64,000 bases of DNA from Lucinisca nassula (Eukaryota > Mollusca > Bivalvia > Lucinida > Lucinidae), in contig OY757025.1 in assembly GCA_963580285.1 (NCBI GenBank), positions 118,795,900-118,859,899 on the forward strand. Reading direction: 5' to 3'. The notes below the pieces were generated by a model. That model worked only from the letters and a program-made list of their open reading frames with translations. It did no database searches and had not been told where the DNA came from. The position numbers and the translations under genes are program-made. Shown here in pieces: positions 1 through 10,236 of this stretch; the stretch's first letter is position 1; the number at the start of each line of letters is the position of its first letter.

Positions 1-384
1 AAGGGACAAAAGGACAAACCAATATTAACTTAGCCTGGCGTCTGAAAAAGGCGAAATTGGCAAACCGTGTAGACTCAGATCTGACGCCACAATAATGTCC
101 GACCAAGGGCTAAACTGTTTGCTAAAAGCATACTATTTTCGTAAAACATACATCGAACAAAATAAACCTTTCAGTCGATAATCGACTCAAAAATACTAAG
201 TACAGTAGCTTTTCGGTGTTGATGACCACGGGACTATCACCTTACAGCGGATAAAATAAACCTGACATCCTATATATTACAAATGGCGGTTCGTGGATGC
301 GTCTAACCTTCATCAAAATGCATTTTACTGTCATGTTCTTTCCGTACCTTAGGCATTTTTTTTTCTTTTTTGCTTCGACCCAAA
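1..384. other. Gene-free stretch with short repeat relics
   Basis: I see no coding signal. Positions 58-92 hold half of the small GCAAACAGTGTAGA palindromic repeat found throughout the window. Positions 171-241 resemble 858-912, 47380-47460 and 48375-48460 (a run ending near CACGTGACTATC), so the SINE pair at 385-849 appears to sit inside an older repeat. Confidence 0.5.
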
Positions 385-680
385 GCCCCCGCCCATAGGG
401 GCTTGAAGAAATATATGGGCTGCATGATGCTTCCACGAAGAGCTGATTCTGGCCCGCACACTAGTACTGGTAAACCGTTTAGAGGGTCTAAGCCTGTCCA
501 GGAACCGCGGTGCGAGGCGGACCGTCCATGCTAATAAACCCTATTGTTTTCATTGGGCGACAGGGCTTGAGATGTCAATCCATCTCAATGTCGGGTAAAA
601 GTCCCACAAAATTGGAAGCAACGTCTCCAAAATGAGTTTTACAGTGTTGACGGGGACGTTAAACCTCAAATCAAACAAAA
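385..680 (+). repeat. SINE-like repeat A, near full length
   Basis: This is a member of the commonest dispersed family here, about 300 bp. It runs from GCCCCCGCCCATAGGGGCTT through a conserved middle to the tail GTTGACGGGGACGTTAAACC and then CAAATCAAACAAA. I take the CAAA-rich end as the 3' end because copies are truncated at the other end and are flanked by 10-15 bp direct repeats. The head shows no clear tRNA box A or B. Small ORFs crossing it are chance. Confidence 0.85.
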
Positions 681-706
681 TCGACCCAAACGGTCACTAA
701 GTTAAT

Positions 707-849
707 GAGTGGTTTTTAGTTTTACGTCTAATCAACAGCTAAGACCTCGGTTTAAAGACTCATCCGAAAGTCTGGAGAAGCCCGGGATCGATCCTGCGAC
801 CACTGGTTTACAAGGCGAGTAGCATAACCACTACACCACGGAGGCTTCT
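707..849 (-). repeat. tRNA-derived SINE C
   Basis: On the minus strand the copy begins GAAGCCTCCGTGGTGTAGTG, has a box-A-like TGGTGTAGTGGTTA and a box-B-like GGATCGATCCC, then ends in a tail related to that of family A. It lies 26 bp after a family A copy. Confidence 0.8.
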
Positions 850-1003
850 CCAAAGTCAGTAATCACAGTAGCTTTACGTTATTGGTGTCCACGTGACTAT
901 CACTGATTTGTAGGAAGTCCAGGCAATGTATATATATAAAGACTAGTCTCAATATTCTTATCACTGTGAGGCCGGTATGTTGCTTGAGAGGGTTATCTAG
1001 ACA

Positions 1004-1270
1004 TAAGTGCGACATAGTACATTTTTCGCTTCTCCAAAATGGCTTCTTTTCTTATGAAAACCTGTGATATTTTTCTTATTTATACTGCAAACATAGGTTG
1101 TGGGTGCTCGTTAGAACCGCCTCAGTGAGGCGGTTCTTACGAGTACCCACAACCTTTGTCTTGGAGCAGAAATAAGAAAATTAATGTATACCCCCGTAAA
1201 ACTCAGTTTTCTCTAAATAAAGTGGGTTTGAGTGGGATGTTCATTTCACGGACTTGTTAACATGACGAAT
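1004..1270. mobile_element. Fold-back MITE, family D2
   Basis: A perfect-arm palindrome about 70 bp long (centre near 1125, CTCAGTGAG) is flanked by TTTTTCTTATTT and AATAAGAAAA arms. The right end reads TTCATTTCACGGACTTGTTA, the D2 signature. No ORF is present, so the copy is non-autonomous. Confidence 0.8.
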
Positions 1271-1284
1271 CATGTGTTGGGTTT

Positions 1285-1378
1285 GGCAAACAGTGTAGAT
1301 CCTGATCAGTCGCCACTGAAACGCGGCGTCTGATCGCCGCTGAAACGCGGCGTCTGATCAGGGTCTTCATTGTTTGCA
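1285..1378. repeat. Small palindromic repeat E with duplicated core
   Basis: Arms GCAAACAGTGTAGATCC and TGTTTGC surround a GGCGTCTGATC core. The core segment is tandemly duplicated here, unlike the single copy at 41637-41692. Confidence 0.75.
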
Positions 1379-1408
1379 CACAGTACAGTTCATTTAAGGG
1401 TTAAACGT

Positions 1409-1697
1409 TCTTTTATGTGTTCTTTGTTTCCAAAGGCAACCTTTTAGCTTTTTTATTTTACCTCACTGCAGCTGGTGTTAAATGCCGTGTGGCGGCCGTA
1501 AAAAGTCTCCCCATGCTTCATCATTGTGCAGTTTACATTTATTTTCCTTTGCGATCAATGAGCCCATTCTGGTTACTTTGAAAATCGAATATCACTTAAG
1601 CCGGTGCTAGGAGGCGTATGCAGCCTTGCAACCTATATTGCGGTGTATGAAGAGACTCAATAAAACCGAGTCTTTTATGTGTTCTTTGTTTCCAAAG
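1409..1697 (+). repeat. Head-to-tail relative of the hammerhead repeat
   Basis: The direct repeat TTTTATGTGTTCTTTGTTTC occurs at about 1411 and 1673, a period of 262 bp. The interior aligns by eye with 39000-39130, including GTGTGGCGGCYGTAAAAAGT and a GAAAAT block. The segment that should hold the ribozyme (near 1585-1620) has diverged, and I find no CTGATGA or GAAA pair. Confidence 0.6.
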
Positions 1698-1699
1698 TT

Positions 1700-2220
1700 T
1701 TTTATTAAACGAGTGACAGTCCAAGTTCTCCGTTCTTTGCCTTACATGTATATGTAGCGGTGGTCAGGGTGAGTTAGTATTGGAAAATTTAGTTAGTGGA
1801 CGAGCTTTTCGGCAAGCTTTGAAAGGCGTCTGATCTGGACCTTCGCTGGTTGCCGACGTCCCGTTTTGACATTTCCAGAAAAATAATTATGCTACTGAAG
1901 TTACAAAGTGATTTCTAAAAACAAATTTCCGAAGATATATCACTTTTTGATAAAGTTTCCAGCAAATGTCACTTTTTGTCTCATAAAGTGGACTCCGTGT
2001 AGGCCAATGCAAAATGTTTCGTCGAAATCGAGATTTATAAAAGTTAGAAGCCTCAAACTTGGTATGCTAATCAATAAAGACACTGAACATCCACTTTGAT
2101 ACTCTGTGCCATATGGTTTCTGAGAAATTTAGGTAAACATAATAAATTATACTGCTCACTGAACCGCTGAATCCAGGTCAAGATCGATATCAAAGCCAGC
2201 TTTCACCTGAACTTTAGAGA
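1700..2220. other. No recognisable feature
   Basis: AT-rich sequence without a supported gene. A partial E motif (GGCGTCTGATC) is near 1827. The 63-codon ORF at 1908-2099 has no recognisable domain or start context. Confidence 0.4.
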
Positions 2221-2223
2221 GAG

Positions 2224-2390
2224 AGAGTGAGTGAGTGAGTTTTAGTTTTACGTCCCACCAACAGCTTAGGTCATACGGAGACGGGACCTCGGTTTAAAGA
2301 CTCATCCGAAAGTCTGGAGAAGCCCGGGATCGATCCTGCGATCCCTGGTTTACAAGGCGAGTAGCGTAACCACTGCACCACGGAGGCTTC
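2224..2390 (-). repeat. tRNA-derived SINE C, full length
   Basis: The minus strand reads from GAAGCCTCCGTGGTGCAGTG through box-B-like GGATCGATCCC to a tail ending in (ACTC)n. A (GA)n tract starts immediately at the head end. Confidence 0.85.
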
Positions 2391-2392
2391 TT

Positions 2393-2470
<78 letters not shown>
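2393..2470. repeat. (GA)n microsatellite followed by a G run
   Basis: About 33 GA units run into about 11 consecutive G residues. Any ORF here is low complexity. Confidence 0.95.
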
Positions 2471-2644
2471 CACGGTAACAAATAAATCCTACTTTATATA
2501 GAGAAAGGTGCGATTTACAGGACTATTCATTATATGCCTTGTTTCGCGCAAAGGCGGTTTTCACGAACATTTCCTATATAAAAGAGGAGGTGATGTGTAC
2601 TTATCTGGTCATTTTCTCCTGGTACCACAACTGATTTCTAGTCA

Positions 2645-2860
2645 ACCACGAGTACTGGTAAAATGATTTAAGCCTGCCCAGACAATGCGGTGCGAGCCGG
2701 CCCGTCCATGCAAATAAACCCTATTGGTTTCATTGTATGGCAGGGCTTGAGAAGTCATTTCATCTCAATGTTGGATAAAAGTCCCAGTGCACGAATTTGA
2801 AAGCAACGCCTCCACAATGACCTATATAGTGTTGACGGGGACGTTAAACCTCAAAATTAG
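2645..2860 (+). repeat. SINE-like repeat A, 5' truncated
   Basis: The copy starts at the CACGAGTACTGGTAAA part of the family and reaches the TTGACGGGGACGTTAAACCT tail. The next 220 bp (2860-3085) is AT-rich with nothing recognisable. Confidence 0.75.
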
Positions 2861-3124
2861 TTATTTCCCAACGAGATATATTGATGGCTTTAATTATTTT
2901 GCGAGGAGAAAAATTTGTTTGACAAACTGGTGAAAACCAATGAGTATGTTTAGATTTCCACGGAATATTTGGCCTATTTGTTACAGTTTACACCTTCCAT
3001 CTGTTCTTATTAAACAATATGGCCATCAGTTTTTTTTATATATAATTACTCAGCTGAAATGAAAATACACAGGTTCAAAGTGATCGGAGCATGGTCTCTA
3101 TAGCAGTAACGCGAATATGGGGTA

Positions 3125-3474
3125 AAGTTGAACTTCAATGGCTCGAACACCTTTGGGACCTCGAAAATCTGTTCGAGACAGGGGTAGTTCGAGCCACTGA
3201 GGTTACTGTCAGGAGGCATAACGAGATACTTTTTGACATCTTTTCGGTGTTCTGGAATGAATATGTATGCTGTGTGTACTCATTAGAATCGCCTCATCGA
3301 GGCGATTCTAATGAGTACACACAGCATACCTTTGCAAGATAAAAGACTAAAATCTCCTTAATTATCCCCCACTATTTCTTTTGTAGAGGATTTCGCTATA
3401 GGGGGTCAAGGATGTGTTCGACTCGTCCATGGTAAACGAGTCATCGGTGTTCGAGCCATCGAAGTTCTACTGTA
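3125..3474. mobile_element. Fold-back MITE, family D3, complete
   Basis: Terminal inverted repeats GTTGAACTTCAATGGCTCGA and its partner ending GAAGTTCTACTGTA bound a central palindrome (centre 3297, arms with TACTCATTAGAATCGCCTC). The core resembles D1 and D2 but carries AATC in place of AACC in both arms. The ORF across it is a by-product. Confidence 0.85.
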
Positions 3475-3479
3475 TTTGT

Positions 3480-3645
3480 CTGTGTTATTTTTGTTTGAAA
3501 CATATGTTGTGGTAACTTATTAGAATCGCATTGAGGTATTGCTTAAAAGTATGTTGTGGATTCAAACACGTACCCACAACATATGTTTTAATTGTTGATA
3601 CTTGTCGGAATCGCCTCACTGAGGTGATACATGATATGTTTTAAT
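3480..3645. repeat. Degenerate fold-back fragments
   Basis: Two weak palindrome relics resemble the D3/D4 cores: TTAGAATCGCATTGAGG near 3520 and GGAATCGCCTCACTGAGG near 3607. Arms are incomplete. Confidence 0.5.
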
Positions 3646-3748
3646 GGAGTAGTAAAAATACTTTATCCTCGAATTATCTTAAGTTCTGAAAAATTTCTGG
3701 ATAGAGAGAGTTTCATGTTGATGTTGAAATTTAGGTATTACGCCCCCG

Positions 3749-4192
<444 letters not shown>

Positions 4193-4329
4193 CTGCGTCG
4201 GTCACATTTGACCATTACCGCAGGTGTACATTGCATACACTCCAGGTTTGCAGGATGACAGCCTGCACAGTAATCATGTAATTACGATAGGGATCTTTAA
4301 CCTGCACAGGGGATGGTTCTCCCTGCAAA

Positions 4330-4348
4330 TGGGGGGGGGGGGGGGGGG
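4330..4348. repeat. Poly-G run
   Basis: Nineteen consecutive G residues at the tail side of a tRNA-like SINE. Confidence 0.95.
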
Positions 4349-4518
4349 TCTCCAGTTAACGTCCCGATCCGAAGGACGGTGCACTTTATGACATTCATCC
4401 CTGCAAATGATGCCAATGGAGCGTGTTCGGACGCCGAAATTTTATCGCCGCTGCCGGGGATCGAAACCGGGACCACTAGCATCAGAGGCAAGTGCACTAA
4501 CCACTGAGCTATCACGCT
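4349..4518 (-). repeat. tRNA-derived SINE, separate family
   Basis: The minus strand starts GAGCGTGATAGCTCAGTGGT (box-A-like), has box-B-like GGTTTCGATCCCC, and ends near CGGATCGGGACGTTAACTGG, whose GGGACGTTAA matches the tails of families A and C. It is one of the few repeats here with a clearly readable Pol III promoter head. Confidence 0.7.
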
Positions 4519-4721
4519 CCGTCAAAACTATAAACGTCATTTTGGAGATGTTGCTTCCAAATCTGTGGTACTTTTACCCGACAATGAGATGAAATGACAT
4601 CCCCAATGCCACCCAATGGACGGTCCGACTCGCACCACTTTGCCTGGTTTAGATCCTCTAAGTGGCTAACTAGTATTCATGTGCTGTCGGTTTCAGATCT
4701 GCGTGGTCCCAAGCTATTTCT
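4516..4721 (-). repeat. SINE-like repeat A, internally deleted
   Basis: The plus strand carries CATTTTGGAGATGTTGCTTC, TTTTACCCGACA and CGGTCCGACTCGCACC in family order, with a block missing after the CCCAATG motif. Confidence 0.7.
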
Positions 4722-4734
4722 GCAAGTCTCGATG

Positions 4735-4781
4735 TGTGTGTGGTGTGTATGTGTGTGTGTGTGTGGGGGGGGGGGGGGGGC
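4735..4781. repeat. (TG)n plus poly-G
   Basis: TG units run into about 16 consecutive G residues. Confidence 0.95.
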
Positions 4782-4859
4782 TCAAATAGTAATGAGTAAA
4801 GCGCATAAGTAAGGGATACGTTTCCGTTGTTGTTTCTTGTTAGAAAGATATGTAATAGA

Positions 4860-4975
4860 AAATTGTTAGAATCGCCTCATTGTTTAACCTGTGGATACTT
4901 GTTAGTGTCGCCTCGTGGGGCGATTTAACAAATACCCACAAGATATATATCAAGAAATAAAAGAAAATTTATACC
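4860..4975. mobile_element. Fold-back relic, family D4
   Basis: Arms TGTGGATACTTGTTAG and TTAACAAATACCCACA surround CGCCTCGTGGGGCG. This is a variant core with an ACTTGTTAG arm in place of ACTCGTTAG. Terminal repeats are not recognised. Confidence 0.55.
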
Positions 4976-5045
4976 GAATAATCCTCAGTAATTTTCTCTG
5001 TTTTCTGAATAAATACCTGGACATATAAAGAATTTCATGTTGATG

Positions 5046-5107
5046 TAGAAATTGAGGTTTTACGTCCCAATCAACACTAGTTAGGTCAGTTTGGAGACGT
5101 TGTCTAC
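5046..5107 (-). repeat. SINE-like repeat A, tail fragment
   Basis: Only the 3' 60 bp (in reverse: GAGGTTTTACGTCCCAATCA, TTTGGAGACGTTG) is present. Confidence 0.6.
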
Positions 5108-5745
5108 TTACAACTGAACGACAAACAGTGATTTATCGGTCAATAAATCACGACACTAGAGCTGATCAATTTCGATTCTGACACGCTTAAAGTCGACGAT
5201 GTTGATTCCTTCAGATTCTCCCTATCTACCGCCATTGTTTCAAGGAACTGGCTGTATCGCATGCGTTTACCTGCTTTCATAACATACCTGATACAAGAAT
5301 ATAAGATTCTTATATTGGTGTGAGGGGTGGAGCCTCGTGATGCCGGAGAGTGATCCCGAGGGACGGACCTTTCTATCCACCCCTCACACACATGTAGGAT
5401 TCTTTTCCTTGCATACCTTCCATTTGTGAGCGTGTAATTTAATTACTGCAGTTCCTTCGGTTGCCAACGTCCGCCATATTGTGATGACACTGCAAGAATG
5501 TTTAGTGACAACGTGCTGTGACGTCAACCTTAACGTCGGCGCACATGAGTCGTATTCAACCAGTGCATTTACCAAACACGGCAGAATATTCGATTTGGGG
5601 TTAAAACACCAGAGCTAGAGCATTATTTCTATCCCAACCTGAGACTATGGATTTCCTTATCCGGGCCGGTGTGCAAGAAAACGACGTTCCACCATCTAAC
5701 GTCAAGTTGACAATAAATGGCGCCATGAAACGAGATAAAAATGCG
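5105..5745. mobile_element. Interrupted copy of large palindromic family M
   Basis: Positions 5105-5280 match 58780-58930 (GTCTACTTACAACTGA, AACAAACWGTGATTTAT, the TCTRACACGCT block) and 5680-5745 match 58985-59045 (ACCATCTAACGTCAAG). The intervening 400 bp (5282-5680) is extra and its first part resembles 16020-16190, so I read it as an insertion of another repeat. Confidence 0.5.
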
Positions 5746-5749
5746 GCTC

Positions 5750-6340
5750 TTCGCGTCGCAGAACGCGGCGTCTGATCAGGGTCAACAATGCTTAAACTAC
5801 AGCAATTTAGCCGTTAAATGTCTCAGCCCACACGCAGAGACGATCGATCCAACTGTGATTTTAGTGATTTGATTATTTAAAGGCAGCTAGTCGGGCGACA
5901 TTTCTTCCTCTACTAAGCGAATACAGGATTTTTTTCGTATTTACTAAAAATGAAAAACATGGATTTACAACCGTGCTCAAGTTTTGTCTTTTCAAATTTC
6001 TCGCCAGCCTGGAACCTGAAGCTCCTTTAAGAAATAACTAGTCATATTAATTCTGAACAAACAAATGAATGTCTATTTATCGTTAGCGATTTATTTTATC
6101 TCAGTGAGAAAACCGGCAAAAAATATTTCCGAAAATAAATGATCGTATCTAAGAAGATCAGATCAATGGTGCTCCACGTCAGATTAATGATGAATTTATG
6201 CTTTGTCTGCAACAGAAATAGGATGGACTCTCGGAATTATTCTTTCTTCATTTCTTTGGGTCATAACATTTCAGAGGATTTCAAATGCATCGTAACACGG
6301 AACCAGAGATATAACCCAGCAGGTACACGTCGCTAGGGCA
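5750..6340. other. Mostly featureless stretch
   Basis: One half of repeat E lies at 5752-5795 (GAACGCGGCGTCTGATCAGG). The rest, to 6340, is AT-rich with no supported gene. The ORF at 6139-6336 shows no recognisable domain. Confidence 0.4.
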
Positions 6341-6440
6341 ACCTCAAAGCAACGTCGGTGCAACGTCATGACGTTGCACTGACGTTGGTGTGACGTTGAA
6401 TAAACGTCATGACGTTGCTTCGACGTTGATGTGACGCCAC
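6341..6440. repeat. AACGT-rich palindromic tandem repeat
   Basis: Repeated CAACGTCATGACGTTG and related words form overlapping inverted repeats. A similar but GC-richer block lies at 11170-11245. Confidence 0.7.
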
Positions 6441-6587
6441 AATTAAGCCATGTGCCTTCTGTGTATTCTTCTGTTTCTTTCACCTTTATATTTGGCCTTT
6501 CATCCATATTTTTGAAAATATATCAACCCTGCTAAAACAACGACCCCTACCGTTTTGTTTGTTTGTATTGAAGTTTAACGGGCACGC

Positions 6588-6882
6588 CTACGGCCCCCGC
6601 TCATTGGGGCTTGAAGAAATATATGGGCTGAATGATGCTTCCACGCAGAGCTGAAACCGACCCGCACACGAGTACTGTTAAACGCTTAGAGAATCTAAGC
6701 CTGCCCAGGCAAAACGGCCCGTCCATGCTAACAAACCCTATTGGTTTCATCGGGTAGCAGGGCTTGTGATGTCATTTCATCTCAAGGTCGGGTAAAAGTC
6801 CCACAAGATTGGAAGAAACGTATCCAAAATGACCTTTACAGTGTTGATGGGGACGTTAAACCTCAAATCAAACAAACAAACG
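6588..6882 (+). repeat. SINE-like repeat A, full length
   Basis: Complete from GGCCCCCGCTCATTGGGGCT to AACCTCAAATCAAACAAACA. It is followed directly by the reverse tail of a family B SINE (6890-7018). Confidence 0.85.
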
Positions 6883-6889
6883 GGCACGC

Positions 6890-7018
6890 CAGCACTATTT
6901 AGGTCATTTTTTTAGCCGGTCAGTCTACCTAACTTTTCCTGGGGAGGCTTATTCGTAAGCGGTTAACCAGCACAGTGCACATTACTGACAACTGCCCTTC
7001 TTGAATCAGCGGAAGGGA
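6890..7018 (-). repeat. tRNA-derived SINE B, 3' part
   Basis: Reverse of the B-family 3' half: AGCCGGTCAGTCTACCTA, GTAAGCGGTTAACCAG, ACAACTGCCCTTCTTGAATC. The tRNA head is missing. Confidence 0.65.
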
Positions 7019-7021
7019 TTT

Positions 7022-7112
7022 GCAAACAGTGCAGATCCAGATCAGACATCAGATATATGGCTTCTAAAGCCATCTGATGGCTTCCGAAGACATCCAATCA
7101 GGTTCTACAGTG
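7022..7112. repeat. Palindromic repeat E variant
   Basis: GCAAACAGTGCAGATCCAGA is followed by imperfect inverted words around AGCCATCTGATGGCT. The core is the SAME AGCCATCTGAT type as the 146-bp array at 23.6 kb. Confidence 0.6.
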
Positions 7113-7494
7113 ATTATCATGCAGTTTAAGAATTGAACGAATACATTATATCAAGTAATTTTATTGGTGGAAAATCAGTAATGGGCGTGGCTAAATCAAT
7201 ATATCAACAGAATTGGGAATAAAGTTCCTGTTATGCACATCATCGTTTTCTCAGGTATCAGACATACCAGTGGATTAGGCACACATCTCTCGTCCCTCAG
7301 GAATGTGACAAAAGTCTTTGACACTGAGGCAGGATCTTATATACATTTGCCATAAATGGGCAATTCTGCAAACTCAGACTCAGCGTAGTAATGCAACTGT
7401 CAGCACCCCTACCCCCCAGCCCCTCCCCTAACTACGAGGAGATAGACAAATGTTAAAATTTGGGGTCAAATCTACCGAACCGGGAAGGGACATG

Positions 7495-7790
7495 CAAATT
7501 TTTTAATACGTTGTGCGCACAAGATTTTATGTTATGCGAACAAGATTTTATGTTGTGCGCACAAGATATTATGTTGTGCGAACAAGATAATAAGTTATGC
7601 GCACAAGATAATAAGTTGTACGCACAATATAATTATGTTGCAAGATAATATTTTGTGCGCACAAGATATTAAGATGTGCGAACAAGATATTTTATTGTGC
7701 GCACAAGATAATATCTTGTTCGCACAACTTAATACCTTTTGCGCACAAGAGCGCACAAGATGTTATTTTGTTCGCACAACATATTAAAAT
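7495..7790. repeat. Tandem array of TTGTGCGCACAAGAT
   Basis: About 14 units of roughly 19 bp alternate between TTGTGCGCACAA, a perfect 12-bp palindrome, and TTATGCGAACAA. Spacers are ATATTATG-like. The 62-codon ORF is repeat read-through. Confidence 0.85.
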
Positions 7791-8020
7791 AAATTACATA
7801 TCCCTTCTAGGGTTCCGTACAAATCCCCTCGAGTCATTATTTTCAGTTGCAAATCCCAATGACACAGTAAAAGTGAATCAAATCATGAGCGCGTAGTGAT
7901 TCATGAGAAAAAGACTTAGCATTCCAAGAAATAAGCTTTGCAAACGCGTATGCGTGCGCAACCAGTTAATCTGTTTTGTATTTTCCGCCTTACATATAGC
8001 TCATGTTCATTTAAAAGTTA

Positions 8021-8188
8021 AGGGGTGTCAGGTTGTGTTTTCTTTCAAATTCCTTGTTAAAATGGCTGAATTTTTTTGCAAACAGTGTAGGCACTGATCA
8101 GACGCCGTGTTCTGCGGCGTCTGATCCGTGCCTATACTTTTTGCCAGTTACACGTTTTGGGGTTTCTCGTACAAAAAGGGTTAACATG
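8021..8188. mobile_element. Palindromic MITE E, nearly complete
   Basis: The central GCAAACAGTGTAGGCACTGA palindrome sits inside a larger frame ending GGGTTTCTCGTACAAAAAGG. The left terminal repeat is decayed. Confidence 0.7.
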
Positions 8189-8635
8189 GCTGGACGCATT
8201 GACCAGATCGTTAGAAGCATTTGTCAATGTTTCATGACATCGATATGAAACATTTTACATACATGTAGCAAGATGTTTGATTGATAGGGGTATTACGACA
8301 CGTCAACCCTTGTGGGTCGTTTTGTGTTATCTCACAGAGAAAGGGAGAATAAAGACAGAAAACATAGGAGAGGAGATATAAACGAGAGACAGGGTAGAAA
8401 AATAAATGCAAACACGTGTAGAAACAGATGAAATAACAACACCCAACCCCTCTTCCCTTTCCTGCAGCAAGGACAGCTGTAAGTCGCCCAGGTGGGGGAA
8501 GGCTAATTGGAGCTGTGGTGGGTGGTAGAGGGGGGAGATGGACAAAAACGTGATAGTTTTATTGTTTACCGTTTCAAATTAATGTTAGTTAATGTTAGTA
8601 AAGAACTGTTTGACGGCAGTTGTGGCCACACGCAC

Positions 8636-8639
8636 GCAC

Positions 8640-8711
<72 letters not shown>
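8636..8711. repeat. (GA)n microsatellite
   Basis: About 35 GA units after CACGCACGCACGCA. It generates several overlapping Arg-Glu or Ser-Leu ORFs on both strands, none of which I accept. Confidence 0.97.
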
Positions 8712-8713
<2 letters not shown>

Positions 8714-8719
8714 TCGTGT

Positions 8720-8945
8720 ACATGGACGCAAAATGCCAACTGACGTATACGGAACAGTCGCCTTGGGAAGCCTCGTAATGAACACATCAGTTGTCAAAAT
8801 AGTAACTGTTTTTTAGAAAGTTCCGTATCTTTTTCACTGATATATTTTTTATTTTTGTTGTAAAAAAGTTGAGTAGCAGTGCAAATGTTATAGACATTTT
8901 TTTTTCAGCAAAACTGTTTTTGTCATGTTTTCAACAAAATTTAAA
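8720..8945. other. No recognisable feature
   Basis: AT-rich sequence between the (GA)n tract and a fold-back element; nothing seen. Confidence 0.4.
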
Positions 8946-8948
8946 CTC

Positions 8949-9230
8949 ATTACGCAAACACGCCTATACAAATACATTGCCACCTTTATCGCCGAAAAAA
9001 TGAAAAATTTATGATGAAAAATTGCAATATTTTTCTTATTTCTGCTCCAAATATAGATTGTTGGCACTCGTTAGAACCGCCTCACCGAGGCGGTTCTAAC
9101 GAGTACCCACAATCTATATCTTAGAGCAGAAATAAGAAAAATAAGGTATACCCTCGGAAACCCCAGTTTTACTTTATAAAAGTGGTGTTCGAGGGGGTCA
9201 AAATTATATAGGCGTGTTTTCGTAATGAAT
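8949..9230. mobile_element. Fold-back MITE, family D1, complete
   Basis: Ends CATTACGCAAACACGCCTAT and ATATAGGCGTGTTTTCGTAA form terminal inverted repeats. The centre (about 9085) is a palindrome of more than 60 bp, TACTCGTTAGAACCGCCTC and its complement. Length is about 280 bp with no coding capacity. Confidence 0.9.
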
Positions 9231-9850
9231 CATTATGCTATTTTCATGTGCATTTGATGGGACACTTTTCACATGGCATGGAGATCGCTTTTCCCAGCCG
9301 AAGAATTGTGCAACTTATATAACGACGTTTAAATGATAACCCGTACTTTGTGTTTAAAAATTTGACAACTATCATTATTTATCAATCTTTCTTATGAATA
9401 CTCCGAAGGGACTTTTGTAAAAATATTATTATTATTATTTATCTTAAATATAAATTATGATAATTATATATCGGTCAAAAAGTACATCCATTAAAAGAAT
9501 TTCAATGAAATCATTTTCGGTATCTACTCACTACTTCAGTCTTGCAAATATGAAGGTCAATATTAGAATTTAATATGAGCAGTTAAAATTTAACGAGTTA
9601 CTGAAAATGTCGTTCAAAAGGACTCTTATAAAACCCTTGCAACCCCATGGACTGGTACAGGTACCTATGCAAACAGTGTAGATCCAGATCAGATGGTTCA
9701 TAATGAGCCACCTCATGAGGATCGCCACTGCATGCCGTCCTGTTAATGCCAAATTTACTAGAATGGGTCTGTCCAACACTTGAAGATGGAAGAGTACACT
9801 TAAAAAACTGAGGGTGAAAGAGTTGACAAGATGTTGGCGACATGCAAATA
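9231..9850. other. Featureless AT-rich stretch
   Basis: A half copy of repeat E is at 9668-9700 (GCAAACAGTGTAGATCCAGA). ORFs at 9570-9876 show no recognisable domain. Confidence 0.4.
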
Positions 9851-10056
9851 CAGTAAAATTCCTGTATTAAGACCACCTTTGGAACTGTTCAAAAGTGGTC
9901 TTGCAGACCACTTTGAACAGCCCCAAAGGTGGTGTCTACTAGGAGACCCTGGGTGTAGAAAACAAAAAGAAATAATAACTGAAGCCTTCTCAATAAGCTT
10001 TTAAAAGCAGATTTAGTCTTAATTGTAGGTGGTCTTAATGGTGGAGTTTTACTGTA
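9851..10056. mobile_element. MITE family F, complete
   Basis: Terminal inverted repeats CAGTAAAATTCCTGTATTAA and the reverse of GGTGGAGTTTTACTGTA bound an element whose left half is itself a hairpin (TTCAAAAGTGGTCTTG / AAGACCACTTT type). Other copies are at 29021, 41138 and 48993. Confidence 0.85.
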
Positions 10057-10236
10057 CGAGGGGGTATTTCATATGTTACGTAAATGACCCCCAAACTTCA
10101 TATGTTGTCAAATATAAAGAGTCAATCTGTATATCTTTGGAAGTACTTTCGACTGGAGCCCGCCAACATAATGCATGCAATTTGTCTGTCATTACTGACA
10201 ATGACCAACCGCAATCAAATGCATGAAGCGCTACTG

